Shown: positions 43,801 to 51,490, numbered from the stretch's first letter. The stretch is DNA of 64,000 nt from Phoronis australis (GCA_002633005.1 NMRA01000270.1:354536-418535), one strand, 5' to 3'. Notes: generated by a model not told the origin, from the letters alone. Numbers and translations are program-made.

Positions 43801-46800
43801 TGCCCAGTATCCTATTGTATCAACGTGCGCAACAACGGTCTTGGCAGGGGGTTGCACCTAGTAGACTCCCTTAGAATTAGTGGCGCAAAATCGACATTGG
43901 TGTGCAACAGGAGGCCGAGGGGGGGGGGGGGGGCGGCGTAAATTAGTAGTGACTGACGGAGACTGAGCTGCGCGAAATTGGTGACGACCGTTGACGGCGC
44001 TAAACTGGTGACGACCAGAAGAAACGGCCCTGTTATCTTCCACGCAGATTACCAGAAAATGTTAACGATTATCAGTTTCATTTCATCCACAAAAAGATTT
44101 CACAAGTCAGAGTTTTCACTGTGGTTAAAAACGTAAGCGAACCCAGATGTGTTAGGTCACCTCAGTTGCATGAAGACGCGCCAGTGTATCACTGAGTTAA
44201 CATCGGGCGTTTCAAAGGCTGTGGATGAGAAAGGTTTTAATTGTAAAAAAAAAAACGGTTGGGTGAATTTGATGTTGGTAGCATTTGAAATTGCATTTGC
44301 TTTCTAGACAACGCCCTTATATATACAATATGTTAGTTAATCGTGTCTTCAGCCGCGCAGCACTGTACTAGTCGACGCATTCCCATCGTTTGCCGCAGTA
44401 GGCCTAAACATGTAGAACGACAGCGCTTCTTCAACAATTCAGACGACTACCAGGACGACAAATGGGGATCACAAGTCGATGAGAAACTACTCGTTTTATT
44501 ATCATGATTGTCTTTGTTATCTATTTTGGGTAATTGTTCAATCGAAGTTTTCATGTTGAAACTGAGCTTTCAGTTAATATGGAAATAAATGTGTCAGAGT
44601 TAACTTGCGTTTCGGTTTGTAACCAGCAGACAATGCATGGATACGTTTAACAAACATAAATATATGCTATGTTCTTGTCATTGTTCGTCACTTTCTTCAT
44701 TGAACTCGTTCCCACATCCATTACTGTTACGTTTAATGCAAAATTCGTTAAAATTGAGAAAGCGCATGTTTTGATGGTCGGGAACCCTCTTTGTGCGCCG
44801 AATACGCAATTCCAGCATTTTATTGGGAAACCATGCGTTCACAGCGCAAACTCGACATTTTTGTTATTGAGAAAACGCATTTTTACAAAAGAGAATCGGT
44901 TGTCTAACGTTTCATGTGCGTCAACAACGCAAACCAGACCCACTCATTGAAAAGCCCATATTTGTCACCAGGAAGACTCTTCGCAACGCAGCCCGATATT
45001 TCAAGTGGGATAGCGCAGTTTTGAAAAGATTCCGTCACTTGCGGAGAACGGTTTTTGAGCATCGGCAATGCAAGCCGAATATTTCATATTGAGAAAGCAC
45101 ATCTTTGAAAAGAAGAACCAACACTTGTTGGGAACGGTCTTTGTGCGTCGACGGCGCACATTTCTTATTGGGAAAGCCAGATTTTCAAAAATTAATCGCT
45201 CAGACCATTTGAGTCTCATTTACCTGCAATTATACTGCTATCAAATGACCGAGCCAGCATTGTTGATACTACGACCGCTCATCGAAATAATGTACACCCA
45301 CGAAATTCGGACACTAGCGGAAACCCAAATTTGGAGGTCCGCCAAATTCGGACACCACAAAATGATATTTCGCGAGATTCGTCCAAGAATGAATTTTTTC
45401 TATTGGAATTAATTTTCAGTGTCCGAAAATCACGCGACTTTACCGTAGCACATTAGGCGATACACTATGCTGTAGCTATCCCAGGTATATGAACCGTTGT
45501 AAGGTATCTTAACCATATGCCAACCTCCGAAAAAGCAAAACATACGTAGTATAGTCTCCATGTAAAACAAAAGGAAGATTGGAAAAGCAAAGTGGTACCA
45601 TCAAAAGCAAATTATCCCTTGAACAGTTATACTAAGGAGCAGGCCTTTATCCAGGATTTCGAAAATAGGGTGTCCAAAATGGGGTTCCCAATATTCCAGG
45701 GTGTCCATGATTCTGACGCGTAACCCCCCCACCCCCAACAATCCCCCCAAACACACAGATTTTTTTATAAAAAAATGCATAAACCAAGGTTTTTACATCT
45801 AAGTTTACAAAACAGCCTTCTGTGGTGAGCATTTTTACTAAAAAAATGTAGATCAAGACTTTTACAATGCTATCAATCAAGTGTGAACATAGCAACATTG
45901 TATATACTTTGTATATACATTGTATATTTCTTCCTGCTTTGAAAAAGTGCCTCCACTGTGAGCCTTCAGAGGCTTCCTAGTATTCATTACAATGTGTGAG
46001 TCCAAACTTGAAAGGTTCCTATTGACAGTGGGTGTCCAAATGACACATTGTGCTCCTGGCAAGGACCTCCAGATTAGTGCTAGGGCGTCCATTTGGAGGT
46101 ATGCTGCATAAAGGCCTGCTAAGGAGACAGTTTTATATTTGTTTCAATCGAACATTAGTGGCACATTAATATGGCTGCATCTCATGAAATCCACTTACTA
46201 TGAAAATTAACTTTTACCTACAAAGAAACCAGGATATATATGAACTCAGCAGAATGACTTGTATATCTGAATCATACTTTTATCTATTCAATTCTAGATG
46301 TGTCATTACAGTTCAACTGTTGACTGTTCGTTCTCAGGGTTATAATTTTGATTTGTACCGTTAGCCAAATTGTCAATGAGTAGTCAACATTGATATTGTT
46401 TCATACATCATTGCAGTCCATGATTGTTTAATTTTCAATAACGATAGAAAAAATACACACTGAGATCACATAAAATATCCACTTCATAATGATAAAGACA
46501 ACCACCTGCTGAGTATATAAAAACTGCATGTAGCCCTCCCCCACACACACAACACTGGCCAAGCATAACATACGTTATAGAAAATTACAATTTCCTGCTC
46601 AATCACTTTTGATGTTGGGAATAACAGCTGACAGAAAGTACAAGAAGCATACCATTATAAGTCATAAGTGAGTGGTCATCTAAGACAGTGTTTAGTAATA
46701 TCAACAGCAGAGCATGACACCAGAACAGCCTTTTGAATGTCATGTACTTTACTGCCTGGCTGGAAAACATTACAATATCTTAATGAGTAGATCTCAAACA

Positions 46801-49800
46801 CGGTGATCTATCTTTGAAGTTCACCAATATGATGGATGGTGACAATCAAAATACATTTTGTTTGAAATATTATGACGTTTTTCAAAATATACAACCTGTT
46901 TCATCTTTAGGCATACAGAAGATTTGTGGCATTTAAGTGTATTGCTAACATTAAAACTGCAAGGGGAATTCATCATTTCAAACACTGCCACTAGGGGGAG
47001 TAACAGTAGCTAGTAGGCAATAAAATCTGCAATGATTATGGAACCTTTAGAAGTTTTAAAAACACTATGCAATATCCTGCCAGTTGGTCAAGAAATGAGA
47101 TGCAGGTGGTCAACCCCCAAATAAGACTGTGTCTGTTAAATTTTCTAAGCTCTTTGGATTTGTTCAGGAGAAAGACTTGGATGGCCACACACTGAGACCA
47201 GGTCATATGCATCCAACGTCCACACACTGAGATCAGTACATATGCATTAATAGTACTTTCATTTTCATTGGCGAAACTTGTTGTGAACTTAATGCACTTT
47301 TAAACTGCTTCAAAATTTCAGAAAAGAACACTAGAAATAGTGACATGGAATAAACTGGTTGAGGTGAATTTTTTCTTTGACGTAGCAGTTGTCTATCAGG
47401 GTTATAAGTAGCTGCAGCATGAAAAGTGAGGGACAAACTTAATGCTTATAAATATACTTGGCGAGGGTGACAAGATGTATATTACCGGCATTGACAGGTG
47501 TTGTATGTAACAGTCGATAAATAAAAAAGCAAAAATGATTCAAGGCTCTTTCATACCAACTTAACTCTGGTCTGAGCAGAGCGTTGACGTAAACTGCGAA
47601 GTTGATTGTACCGCTCATACCGGCTTTGGTAGTTAACGGTGGACGATGCTGTTGTCATTGAAGTAATCGCAAGGTAGTGCTGACGCATCGCATGCACACT
47701 AAGATTTTTTAATGTGACAATTTGGGAACATTTACATGTGCTTATTGACATAAAACTTAATTTCTAATTCGATTAGTGATTATTCGATCAAAATATAAGC
47801 ACTTATTAGTGACAGCACCACCCTTTAATTGTTGATGGTAACAGTGGCCCCTGGTGACAACTTCGATTGGACCAAAGTTAACTATTCATAATTAATGCAA
47901 CTCCTCAAAACATCGATGTGTTGACATTAGTATGAAAGGGGCATAAATCATTATCCAATACTGTCAGTCTAAGCTGCTTAAAAGAATAGCTTACACTGTA
48001 AAAAACAAAAAAGATATGTTAGTGCATTTCTTAGGCACATCAGGAGAGCATATGGGTAGCTCAGCGCATCCCGAGTATGGTGCTGACGTTGAAACCCTTG
48101 GTAGAGAGTTGCCTCACTTTATATAGGCCTGGGAGAGAGCTAGATGGTGGCACCATAACACGTACATGCCTACAACATACAGTGCTTGGCAGCAAGCGAG
48201 CGGCATAGCCAGTCCATTTTCTTAAAATAGGCAGACTTTTTTCAAAAAGAACCTGTTGATCGATAACAGGACTTGTGAATTTTAGCTCAGGTGTTTCGTG
48301 CAAGGGGTACAACCACGAGGTCCGCGCACGTCTGATGCACCGCAAAACACATCAGGCCACCATCACTCTTTTTTTTGATGTGTTTCTAAATTTTTGACGG
48401 CACATATCAGTAAAGCAAACATGATAGCTCAATAACAAGACAGTCATGAGTTAGAGTAACAGGTTTTAGATTTCATCGAGTTAACAGTTGGATACCAGGC
48501 AGCGCCGAGTCACAGATTACGGTTCCCTTGCTGAGACAGTGCCACTACCATCGACCTGTAGTGTCATTTCTCCGTAACACAAGAAGAAAATTACCCACAC
48601 CACAAAACCAACATTCCCACAAGAGACAATGCCTGAGAGAGTAAAATAACCACCGGAGTTGCCAACCCCTCCTATAGGAAACTCCCTCTTCCCATAATTT
48701 TGCACCGGCCTAACTACACCTCGCATCTTAAGTTGCATTTACATGTGAGACAGCTGTCACAGAGCAACTAATATGGAACACCTGATTGGGTGAAAGTGTG
48801 TGTAAACAGAGTGACACGGAGCAAGTTGACGATGTGGCAGCCATTTTTGACACAAGTTGGAGAGTTAGAGGAGTTGCACTCAATCACTTGTTCTAGTTTC
48901 AAGTACACGTCTTAACACAACTGGGGCAGGGTGGAAAGGGATCATCTTCCGATACGCTTGTGCAATGTGTATATACTGTTGATCCGCTTACGTTTACGCT
49001 CCTCATGGTTTGGACGTTCCCTATTGTTTATGCGAGCATGCCCAGACAGTCTTGGTGTAAGTGACTCATGCTGATCCAGTTTGTGCTCTAATGTTGTGTA
49101 AATATGACTTAAGTCAGGACTTGGAATGACCAATGACAAAAAAGAGTTAAAGTTTCCATGTGATGTACCGTTCCACAGGTATATAGGCTTGTGGGATAGA
49201 AATATTTTTTGTGTTGTAAAATTTAACTAAAATAAACATTTTTACACGAATAAAGTCAAAATAATGATGAAAAGAGACAAAAAAAGAGGAAACTGGAAAT
49301 CAAATAAGAGGAAATCAAAACCAAAAATGAGGAAAATTCCAAGCCCTGTAGAGTCACACCCTGACAACTTACGGTGACAACTCCGTCTGTCTGTAAAATC
49401 CGCATACATGCTGTGTTCATTTTATCAGAAAGGAATACAACTGTCCTGGACAGAGAAGGCCCTGGCAGTTTTAATAGGGAGCAGATGTCCAAAGATGATC
49501 TAATAAGACTCTGTGATCTTATTTAATTAATCACTGGTCTCTCCTAATTAATTACATCTAGTCACACCACCTGGTGACTAGTTAACTCATATGGACAGCT
49601 GAGGGACACTGCATCCTTAAGTAATGATCTAATTAGTTCCTTGTCACTTCCAGTTCACCTCAGTTGGGGACACTGCCTTACCTTCCTAAGTCAATTTTAA
49701 ATTACTGTTGAGGACATATTTTTTAGAGAAGTCACTCCATAAGAAGATAAGATTATCTGTGTCATAAACTGATACAAAGTTGTTTGAGCATATTTCATGT

Positions 49801-51461
49801 ATAATTGGATTAAGCTGGGAAGAATTAAGGTTTGAGAGCTGACCATGAAACACAATTATACACTGCTGAGTAAAAAGCTTAATATTATTCAATTATCTGT
49901 CATAATCTTGTTTCGTAAATGAGGAGCAACATTCTTATAAGAATTGTCATTAATTATCAATTTCGCTGAAATCTGTTGGACTGCGCTTGGACCTATGTTG
50001 ATTACATTGTTTCATTGCACAATGGCATTGTATTGGTCCAGAGCTCATCAATATACTCACAATGTTCTTCTAGTTCAGGGCTTTATTTGGCAACCTGCGA
50101 TCTGCAGGTCAATAATGGGACCTCCGATTTTTGCAACCTGGTAAAAACCCCCAGTCACTACACACACATTCTATCATGAGCTCAAAATACTACAAGAAGC
50201 AAATGGGTGGGAGTTGGCGGTGTAAGGCATGCGATATTCTCCTAATTTCTATTCGACTCCGGCTGTTTCGACGGATATTGGCCCAATTTTTTAATCAGAT
50301 ATCTTGTTTTTCTATTCTTGTTTTGATGAACTCATTTCGTGTTTAGCTACCTGGGAATATTGCCAGGTTACATTTAGTGAGTTAACATTGAAGCGGTGAG
50401 GCCTGTTGTTGCTATTTCATGTTTCTTAGTGTAAAAACGCTGTTTCAACAAACATTTGTCATGCTATGGCTTACCTATCCACATAAAAAAACTGCTATTT
50501 GCTGTATCAGCGCCCAAAGCAAAGAAAAGCTTATTTCACAACAACAGAATTGACAACAGTGTAATCTATCAACAGCCAGGTCAAGTCTTCAAATACGCTC
50601 AAGGCAAAAATCCTCAATTTAAAATATAAAAGATTATTTTCCTGTAAATTAGGAGTCGTGATAATTTTTCAATCAAATGAAAAAATTTGTTTGTTCAGAA
50701 ATGTAAAATAACATTGTCTAAAATACAGAAATGGTCACCACAAGTATCAGTGTGTGATTAAAGAAAATGTCTTTAAAGAGTCCTGGAACGCGATAACCAG
50801 ACTAAATTGCAATATTGAAAGCAGTTCTCTGCCACTAAAACAGAATTCAACCTGCTCACCAAGTATTTTTAGGGTTTTTTCGTAAAGATTTTTAATTCCT
50901 GTTGATATCAAAGCCTTTTCTTTTAGTTTCAAATTTCAAAAAATCGGTCTGTCAACTAGTCGCCGCTTCGTCGATTTTCCTCCAACAAGGCAAAGCACGT
51001 TTCCTTATTTGGTATGTCAAGACATAGACGTAACACATTTCCCTTACATGGAAAATATGACCTTTGACCTCAAGAGACTTCAAGCGACTAACTGACAGCA
51101 TGCACGCATTTATCATAATTGGGAGGGAGATTACAAACTCTGTGATAGCCACAGAGTTTTTCCTTTGAAAGTATTTCAAAATTCATGAATTTTGCAATTC
51201 ATTCTGGAAATGGTCTCACAAGGGAAAGTGAATTACTCTGTACTAGACGTTGCAAGATGGTATTTTTGTCAGGAATTGTTTAAAAGATATTTTTGATGAG
51301 CTTTCGCATTCCATGCGTCTTTTAAGATTTTTTCCTCAATCTAGGTGACAAGGTAATTCACACCACAGGTGTCGCTACACGAGTCCAACTGCTCATACCT
51401 GGTCAACTCCACTTCGTATCTTCTCCGCCAGACTAGCGACATCTAGCAGCTGGTACTCCAT
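2235..51461 (-). CDS. DUSP8/16-like: DUSP8/DUSP16-type MAP kinase phosphatase, whole coding span (7 exons)
   Basis: Joined coding exons on the minus strand: 51461-51399, 40011-39901, 39313-39139, 6831-6638, 5389-5242, 3862-3739 and 3348-2235. The total is 1929 nt, or 642 residues plus TGA, and all introns are GT-AG with phases that close. By family knowledge it dephosphorylates Thr and Tyr of activated MAP kinases, mainly JNK and p38. Visible parts: rhodanese/CH2 domain (about residues 10-150) with the basic docking stretch KLVKRRLQQ (48-56); DSP domain (about 158-296) with the Asp loop VNDNY (Asp213) and the P-loop HCVAGISRS (Cys244, Arg250); then a Ser/Thr-rich tail with KRPLSL (440-445) and the final SLEIIQVS. 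The length fits vertebrate DUSP16 and DUSP8 (about 625-665 residues), and the Cys244/Asp213 numbering agrees with human DUSP16 as I remember it. The gene model is inferred from splice signals and family alignment from memory; no transcript was available. Confidence 0.93.
3349..3738 (-). other. Intron 6 of the DUSP gene (390 bp)
   Basis: The intron lies between the catalytic P-loop exon and the tail exon and has GT-AG ends. It is AT-rich with no other feature seen. Confidence 0.9.
3739..3862 (-). CDS. DUSP8/16-like: DUSP8/16-like coding exon 6: catalytic P-loop
   Basis: The exon has 124 nt: two bases ending Glu231, residues 232-271, and two bases of Arg272. The acceptor is GTTCTTCCAG and the donor GCATACAG/GTAAGATC. 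It contains NGCVIIHCVAGISRSPT, the HCx2GxxR(S/T) signature with nucleophile Cys244 and phosphate-binding Arg250. The helix IAYLMTHLNMSMDEAY follows. Vertebrate DUSP8/16 have ISRSATIAIAY; Pro in place of Ala in SRSPT is a small difference seen in other DUSPs. Confidence 0.96.
3863..5241 (-). other. Intron 5 of the DUSP gene (1379 bp) with an unassigned open frame
   Basis: The intron is AT-rich except around 4626-4972, where overlapping open frames occur on both strands. The minus frame 4847-4626 reads through RLHYVGTWLHHRVAHEV and FGAWAFFDVGRHD and looks protein-like, with His and aromatic residues. I do not recognise it, and it lacks clear splice sites. It could be a decayed insertion or chance. 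Confidence 0.8.
5242..5389 (-). CDS. DUSP8/16-like: DUSP8/16-like coding exon 5: DSP domain with general-acid Asp
   Basis: The exon has 148 nt: residues 182-230 plus the first base of Glu231. The acceptor is TTTTTGCTAG and the donor TTCATAG/GTAAGG. The peptide runs VNGIGYVLNVSISSPKP, then SHFLRIPVNDNYCAKLLPYF, then HQAFQFI. IGYVLN and the IPVNDNYC loop are highly conserved. Asp213 in that loop is the expected general acid of the phosphatase reaction. Confidence 0.95.
5390..6637 (-). other. Intron 4 of the DUSP gene (1248 bp)
   Basis: A GT-AG intron between DSP exons 4 and 5. AT-rich. A short tandem of TACAATATGTCTAC occurs near 6258-6286. Nothing else recognised. Confidence 0.9.
6638..6831 (-). 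CDS. DUSP8/16-like: DUSP8/16-like coding exon 4: end of rhodanese, start of DSP domain
   Basis: The exon has 194 nt: two bases finishing Gly117, then residues 118-181. The acceptor is ATACTTACAG and the donor GCTGAG/GTAAAT. It encodes GFLEFQASHPKLCQ, then SQPCLSATNSEGPTKILSFLFLGSQQDALSKETAE. This matches the GGFAEF...SQPCLPV..GPTRILPHLFLGCQ linker and DSP start in vertebrate DUSP8/16. The acceptor abuts a minisatellite of roughly 30-bp units, so the upstream pyrimidine tract is weak and repeat-derived. Confidence 0.95.
6845..7070. repeat. Minisatellite, about 30-bp units, abutting DUSP exon 4
   Basis: About seven degenerate copies of a unit like GTGAAACAGTGAACACAGG followed by TAGGCATCAC run head to tail. 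They begin only about 14 bp from the exon 4 acceptor on its intron side. The repeat keeps one plus frame open (HGATMNTGRLHGEIVNTHRC), which is an artefact of the unit length. Confidence 0.85.
7180..7330 (-). mobile_element. Probable 3' tail of a LINE-like retroelement
   Basis: On the minus strand the sequence ends CAATAAATGATATTGATTGATTGG, i.e. a polyadenylation-like signal with a short (TTGA)n tail. It is preceded by a GTAGGCAATGCCTAC palindrome and low-complexity sequence. Such ATTG-repeat tails are typical of CR1/L2-like LINE ends in invertebrates. No reverse transcriptase residues can be read upstream, so this is inference from the tail only. Confidence 0.35.
10791..10900. repeat. (CA)n microsatellite, compound
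   Basis: Interrupted CA/CACG repeats with a pure ACACAC core around 10854-10876. The run accounts for the long Cys/Val-repeat open frames on both strands here, which are not genes. Confidence 0.95.
13639..13732 (+). CDS. Possible exon of an unidentified gene nested in intron 3
   Basis: A GC- and CpG-rich island in an AT-rich intron. On the plus strand, ATG in good context (CCGTCATGGCT) opens MATAQCRVFNDQPCSQGNGN and runs to a strong donor CCTTG/GTAAGAAT (31 codons plus one base). TACCTTCAG just before it could serve as an acceptor if the exon is internal. The minus strand is also open over the same block (SQVVTVSLAARLIVEDPALG) and ends at GAAG/GTATGAG, so the strand is uncertain. I do not recognise either peptide and found no partner exon. 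Using the minus version as a DUSP cassette would introduce a stop. Confidence 0.2.
17513..17590. repeat. Perfect tandem duplication, 2 x 39 bp
   Basis: Two identical adjacent copies of a unit starting CAGACTACCATCATTTGTGA. Each unit contains the inverted pair CATCA/TGATG. Identity suggests a recent duplication. Confidence 0.95.
18514..18617. repeat. Two direct copies of a 23-bp block, 81 bp apart
   Basis: AAAAATCTGACCATATGATT followed by CAC occurs at 18514-18536 and again at 18595-18617. Similar TAATTA sequence precedes both copies, suggesting a decayed 81-bp tandem duplication. Confidence 0.8.
23439..23770. mobile_element. Probable foldback MITE, about 332 bp
   Basis: Ends are inverted: left CCGTCCACACACAGAC (23439-23454) and right, read in reverse complement, CCGTACACACACAGCC (14 of 16). 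Inner inverted blocks GCAACTTACCTCACTT and AAGTGGGGTAAGTTGC add a second nested pair. No clear target-site duplication. The open frames at 23249-23572 and 23458-23829 are by-products. Confidence 0.5.
25004..25240 (+). mobile_element. MITE family CAGGGCTTGGAAT, truncated copy 1
   Basis: It starts CAGGGCTTGGAATGACCAAT and continues through GACAAAAAAGAGG and GATAGAAATATTTTT into A-rich sequence. It is clearly homologous to 49115-49348. The right terminal repeat is missing, so the copy is truncated or diverged. Confidence 0.7.
25681..25770. repeat. Minisatellite, 23-bp unit x 3.9
   Basis: Units start GACAAGAAAGTCATCTTTGG at 25681, 25704, 25727 and 25750 and are nearly identical. Confidence 0.95.
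26439..26547. repeat. Near-perfect long hairpin, about 50-bp arms with 7-nt loop
   Basis: The arm 26440-26489 pairs with 26497-26546 with one mismatch (C26442/A26544), and a further T-A pair closes at 26439/26547. The loop is AACTTCT (26490-26496). A transcript across it would form an almost fully paired stem of about 50 bp. It could be a young foldback element, a source of small RNAs, or a template-switch product. No promoter or target duplication was recognised. Confidence 0.95.
33930..34485. repeat. Minisatellite: six 36-bp units flanked by 30-33-bp variants
   Basis: Core units start CCAAACTGATAGATGGTCAG at 34009, 34045, 34081, 34117, 34153 and 34189, with a partial unit at 34225. Flanking variant units such as CATCCAAACTGATAGATGCT lack the GTACGTGCAT-type insert. 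Because 36 is divisible by 3, the array stays open in several frames on both strands (SEYCTCIQTDRW and YSILTIYQFGCT repeats). No start context or family match supports translation. Confidence 0.95.
36553..36660. repeat. Minisatellite, about 18-bp unit
   Basis: Degenerate repeats of CATTGGAAAGCAGACGGT; the first copies are spaced 18 bp apart, with insertions in later ones. Confidence 0.85.
36905..38107 (+). pseudogene. 5'-truncated LINE, C-terminal part of ORF2 and 3' end
   Basis: Plus-strand frames interrupted by stops and shifts show the C-terminal part of a non-LTR retrotransposon polyprotein. NPLYQPLWYNSKICI near 37105-37150, then YIYDYHTF (in another frame), then VRHRWFQFRINHRLIGTNSY, and the Cys/His block CEQHKETILHLYCEC near 37650-37695 (zf-RVT-like). 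An AATAAA near 38081 and an A-run at 38097-38105 mark the 3' end. The reverse transcriptase core is absent. The element is inactive and lies in intron 3. Confidence 0.75.
38300..38935 (-). repeat. CTCF-core-bearing repeat family, copy A (tandem monomers)
   Basis: Four related monomers of about 126-158 bp each carry a CCACTAGG-type core: GCCACTAGGGGGCAC at 38322-38336, CCACTAGGAGGCGCC at 38458-38472, GCCACTAGGTTGCGC at 38615-38629 and GCCACTAGGGGGCAC at 38741-38755. Each is followed by similar sequence (for example TCATCAAGATCCTGTGAGG). In reverse complement the end near 38935 reads TTTACGCGCCCACATATTTG and aligns with copy B at 63713. Confidence 0.8.
39139..39313 (-). CDS. DUSP8/16-like: DUSP8/16-like coding exon 3: middle of rhodanese domain
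   Basis: The exon has 175 nt: residues 59-116 plus the first base of Gly117. The acceptor is CTCTTGTTGTAG and the donor GAAG/GTAAGTCA. It encodes ICIKDLLSQSC...EIVVYDQCS...LLNKLQESFKNVMFLEG. This aligns with the VVVYDQS...LLSKL...ILTGG part of vertebrate DUSP8/16. A second, degenerate copy of its acceptor and first coding bases lies 76 nt upstream (see the separate entry). The exon is followed by the gene's largest intron, 32.3 kb. Confidence 0.94.
39314..39424 (-). repeat. Duplicated exon-3 acceptor region with decoy splice site
   Basis: The block at about 39351-39424 repeats 39274-39351 with mismatches at a 76-77-bp offset. It spans the first 13 or so codons of exon 3, the acceptor and adjacent intron. 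On the minus strand the upstream copy reads CACTCTTGTAG, then ATTTGTATCAAAGACC at 39389. This translates as ICIKDLLSPSYQFL, against ICIKDLLSQSCQFL in the real exon, then runs MILYS and TAA. Use of the decoy would insert 76 nt, including that stop. Confidence 0.85.
39314..39900 (-). other. Intron 2 of the DUSP gene (587 bp)
   Basis: A GT-AG intron between the two rhodanese exons. The exon-3 acceptor duplication lies in it; otherwise nothing recognised. Confidence 0.9.
39901..40011 (-). CDS. DUSP8/16-like: DUSP8/16-like coding exon 2: rhodanese start and MAPK-docking motif
   Basis: The acceptor is TTCTTTTTCAG, with a strong pyrimidine tract, and the donor is GGAAAG/GTGAAA. The 111 nt encode residues 22-58, in phase 0 at both ends. 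It carries the rhodanese signature LLIDSRSFLEFNTSNIH and then VNVCCSKLVKRRLQQGK. The run of Lys/Arg (KLVKRRLQQ) corresponds to the kinase-interaction motif that MAP kinase phosphatases use to bind MAPKs; vertebrate DUSP8 and DUSP16 have nearly the same residues there. Confidence 0.94.
40621..40714. repeat. Minisatellite, 30-bp unit x 3
   Basis: Units beginning GCATTTTAACCACCCATGTG at 40621, with variants at 40651 and 40681. Few mismatches. Confidence 0.9.
41120..45445. mobile_element. 4.3-kb DNA transposon with 25-bp perfect TIRs and TA target duplication
   Basis: The left end 41120-41144 begins CGGTAAAGTCGCGTGATTTT and is the exact reverse complement of 45421-45445. Both ends are flanked by TA (41118-41119 and 45446-45447), the expected duplication for Tc1/mariner-related and some other cut-and-paste elements. 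Subterminal copies of a CGAAATTCGGAC-type motif lie near 41201, 41251, 41285, 45300, 45342 and 45370. The interior is CpG-richer than its surroundings. It includes possible splice sites (CAG/GTAAGTGT near 43376, TTCTTTTCAG near 43765) but no long transposase frame; the longest is 84 residues at 42623-42877. It is either non-autonomous or decayed, and the superfamily is not assigned. Confidence 0.88.
44720..45220. repeat. Degenerate tandem repeat inside the TIR transposon
   Basis: Five to six diverged units alternate ATTGGGAAAGCGCAT-like and GGGAACGGTCTTTGTGCGTC-like blocks at roughly 80-100-bp spacing (near 44757, 44825, 44870, 45000, 45090, 45165). The array lies in the right third of the transposon, next to the subterminal repeats. 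Confidence 0.7.
45640..46118. mobile_element. hAT-like MITE, 479 bp, with perfect 8-bp target duplication
   Basis: Ends are CAGGCCTTTATCCAGGAT and, inverted, CAGGCCTTTATGCAGCAT (two mismatches in 18). CTAAGGAG directly flanks both sides (45632-45639 and 46119-46126), an exact 8-bp target-site duplication as expected for hAT. Frames inside are short, so the element is non-autonomous. It sits 194 bp from the 4.3-kb transposon. Confidence 0.9.
49115..49348 (+). mobile_element. MITE family CAGGGCTTGGAAT, full-length copy 2 (234 bp), hAT-like ends
   Basis: The left end is CAGGACTTGGAATGACC and the right end AATTCCAAGCCCTG, which read inverted give CAGGRCTTGGAATT. CAGG-type ends are typical of hAT-derived MITEs. 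The 8-bp flanks (ACTTAAGT and TAGAGTCA) do not match, so target duplication is not visible. Confidence 0.7.
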
Positions 51462-51490
51462 GCTTAATGACTCTAACCTCTCAACATCAC
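51399..51490 (-). CDS. DUSP8/16-like: DUSP8/16-like exon 1 of the coding region (ATG at 51461)
   Basis: The exon is bounded by a CGTTGCAG acceptor (exon starts 51490) and a CAG/GTATGAG donor (ends 51399). The first 29 nt are taken as 5' UTR and coding starts at ATG 51461 (MEYQLLDVASLAEK...). The peptide LAEKIRSGVDQ joins in phase 0 to FLLIDSR of the next exon, matching the start of the rhodanese domain in vertebrate DUSP16 (LVALLESGTEKVLLIDSR). The frame stays open to the acceptor (DVERLESLS before the Met), so a start further upstream cannot be excluded. If the candidate exon at 54321-54397 is the one spliced on, it brings an in-frame TGA, which favours this ATG. The out-of-frame GTGATGTTG just inside the exon is a potential upstream ATG. 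Confidence 0.85.

Larger units (their letters stand above)
40012..51398 (-). other. Intron 1 of the coding region (11.4 kb)
   Basis: Separates the start-codon exon from the rhodanese exons. It holds the 4.3-kb TIR transposon, the 479-bp hAT-like MITE, a CAGGGCTTGGAAT MITE and small tandem repeats. The stretches 46130-49100 and 49350-51390 show no supported gene. A minus-strand TATATAAAG occurs near 48117-48127. Confidence 0.85.

Noticed and set aside
48050-48125. tRNA-like GGGTAGCTCAGCGC
   Set aside because: No matching T-arm or acceptor stem downstream.
48061-48345. A 94-residue minus-strand open frame
   Set aside because: Protein-like at first look, but no domain, no initiator context and no splice signals; kept only as context for the TATA-like site.
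50083-50160. CAGGGCTTTATTTGG as the end of another hAT-like element
   Set aside because: No inverted partner end or target duplication was found nearby.
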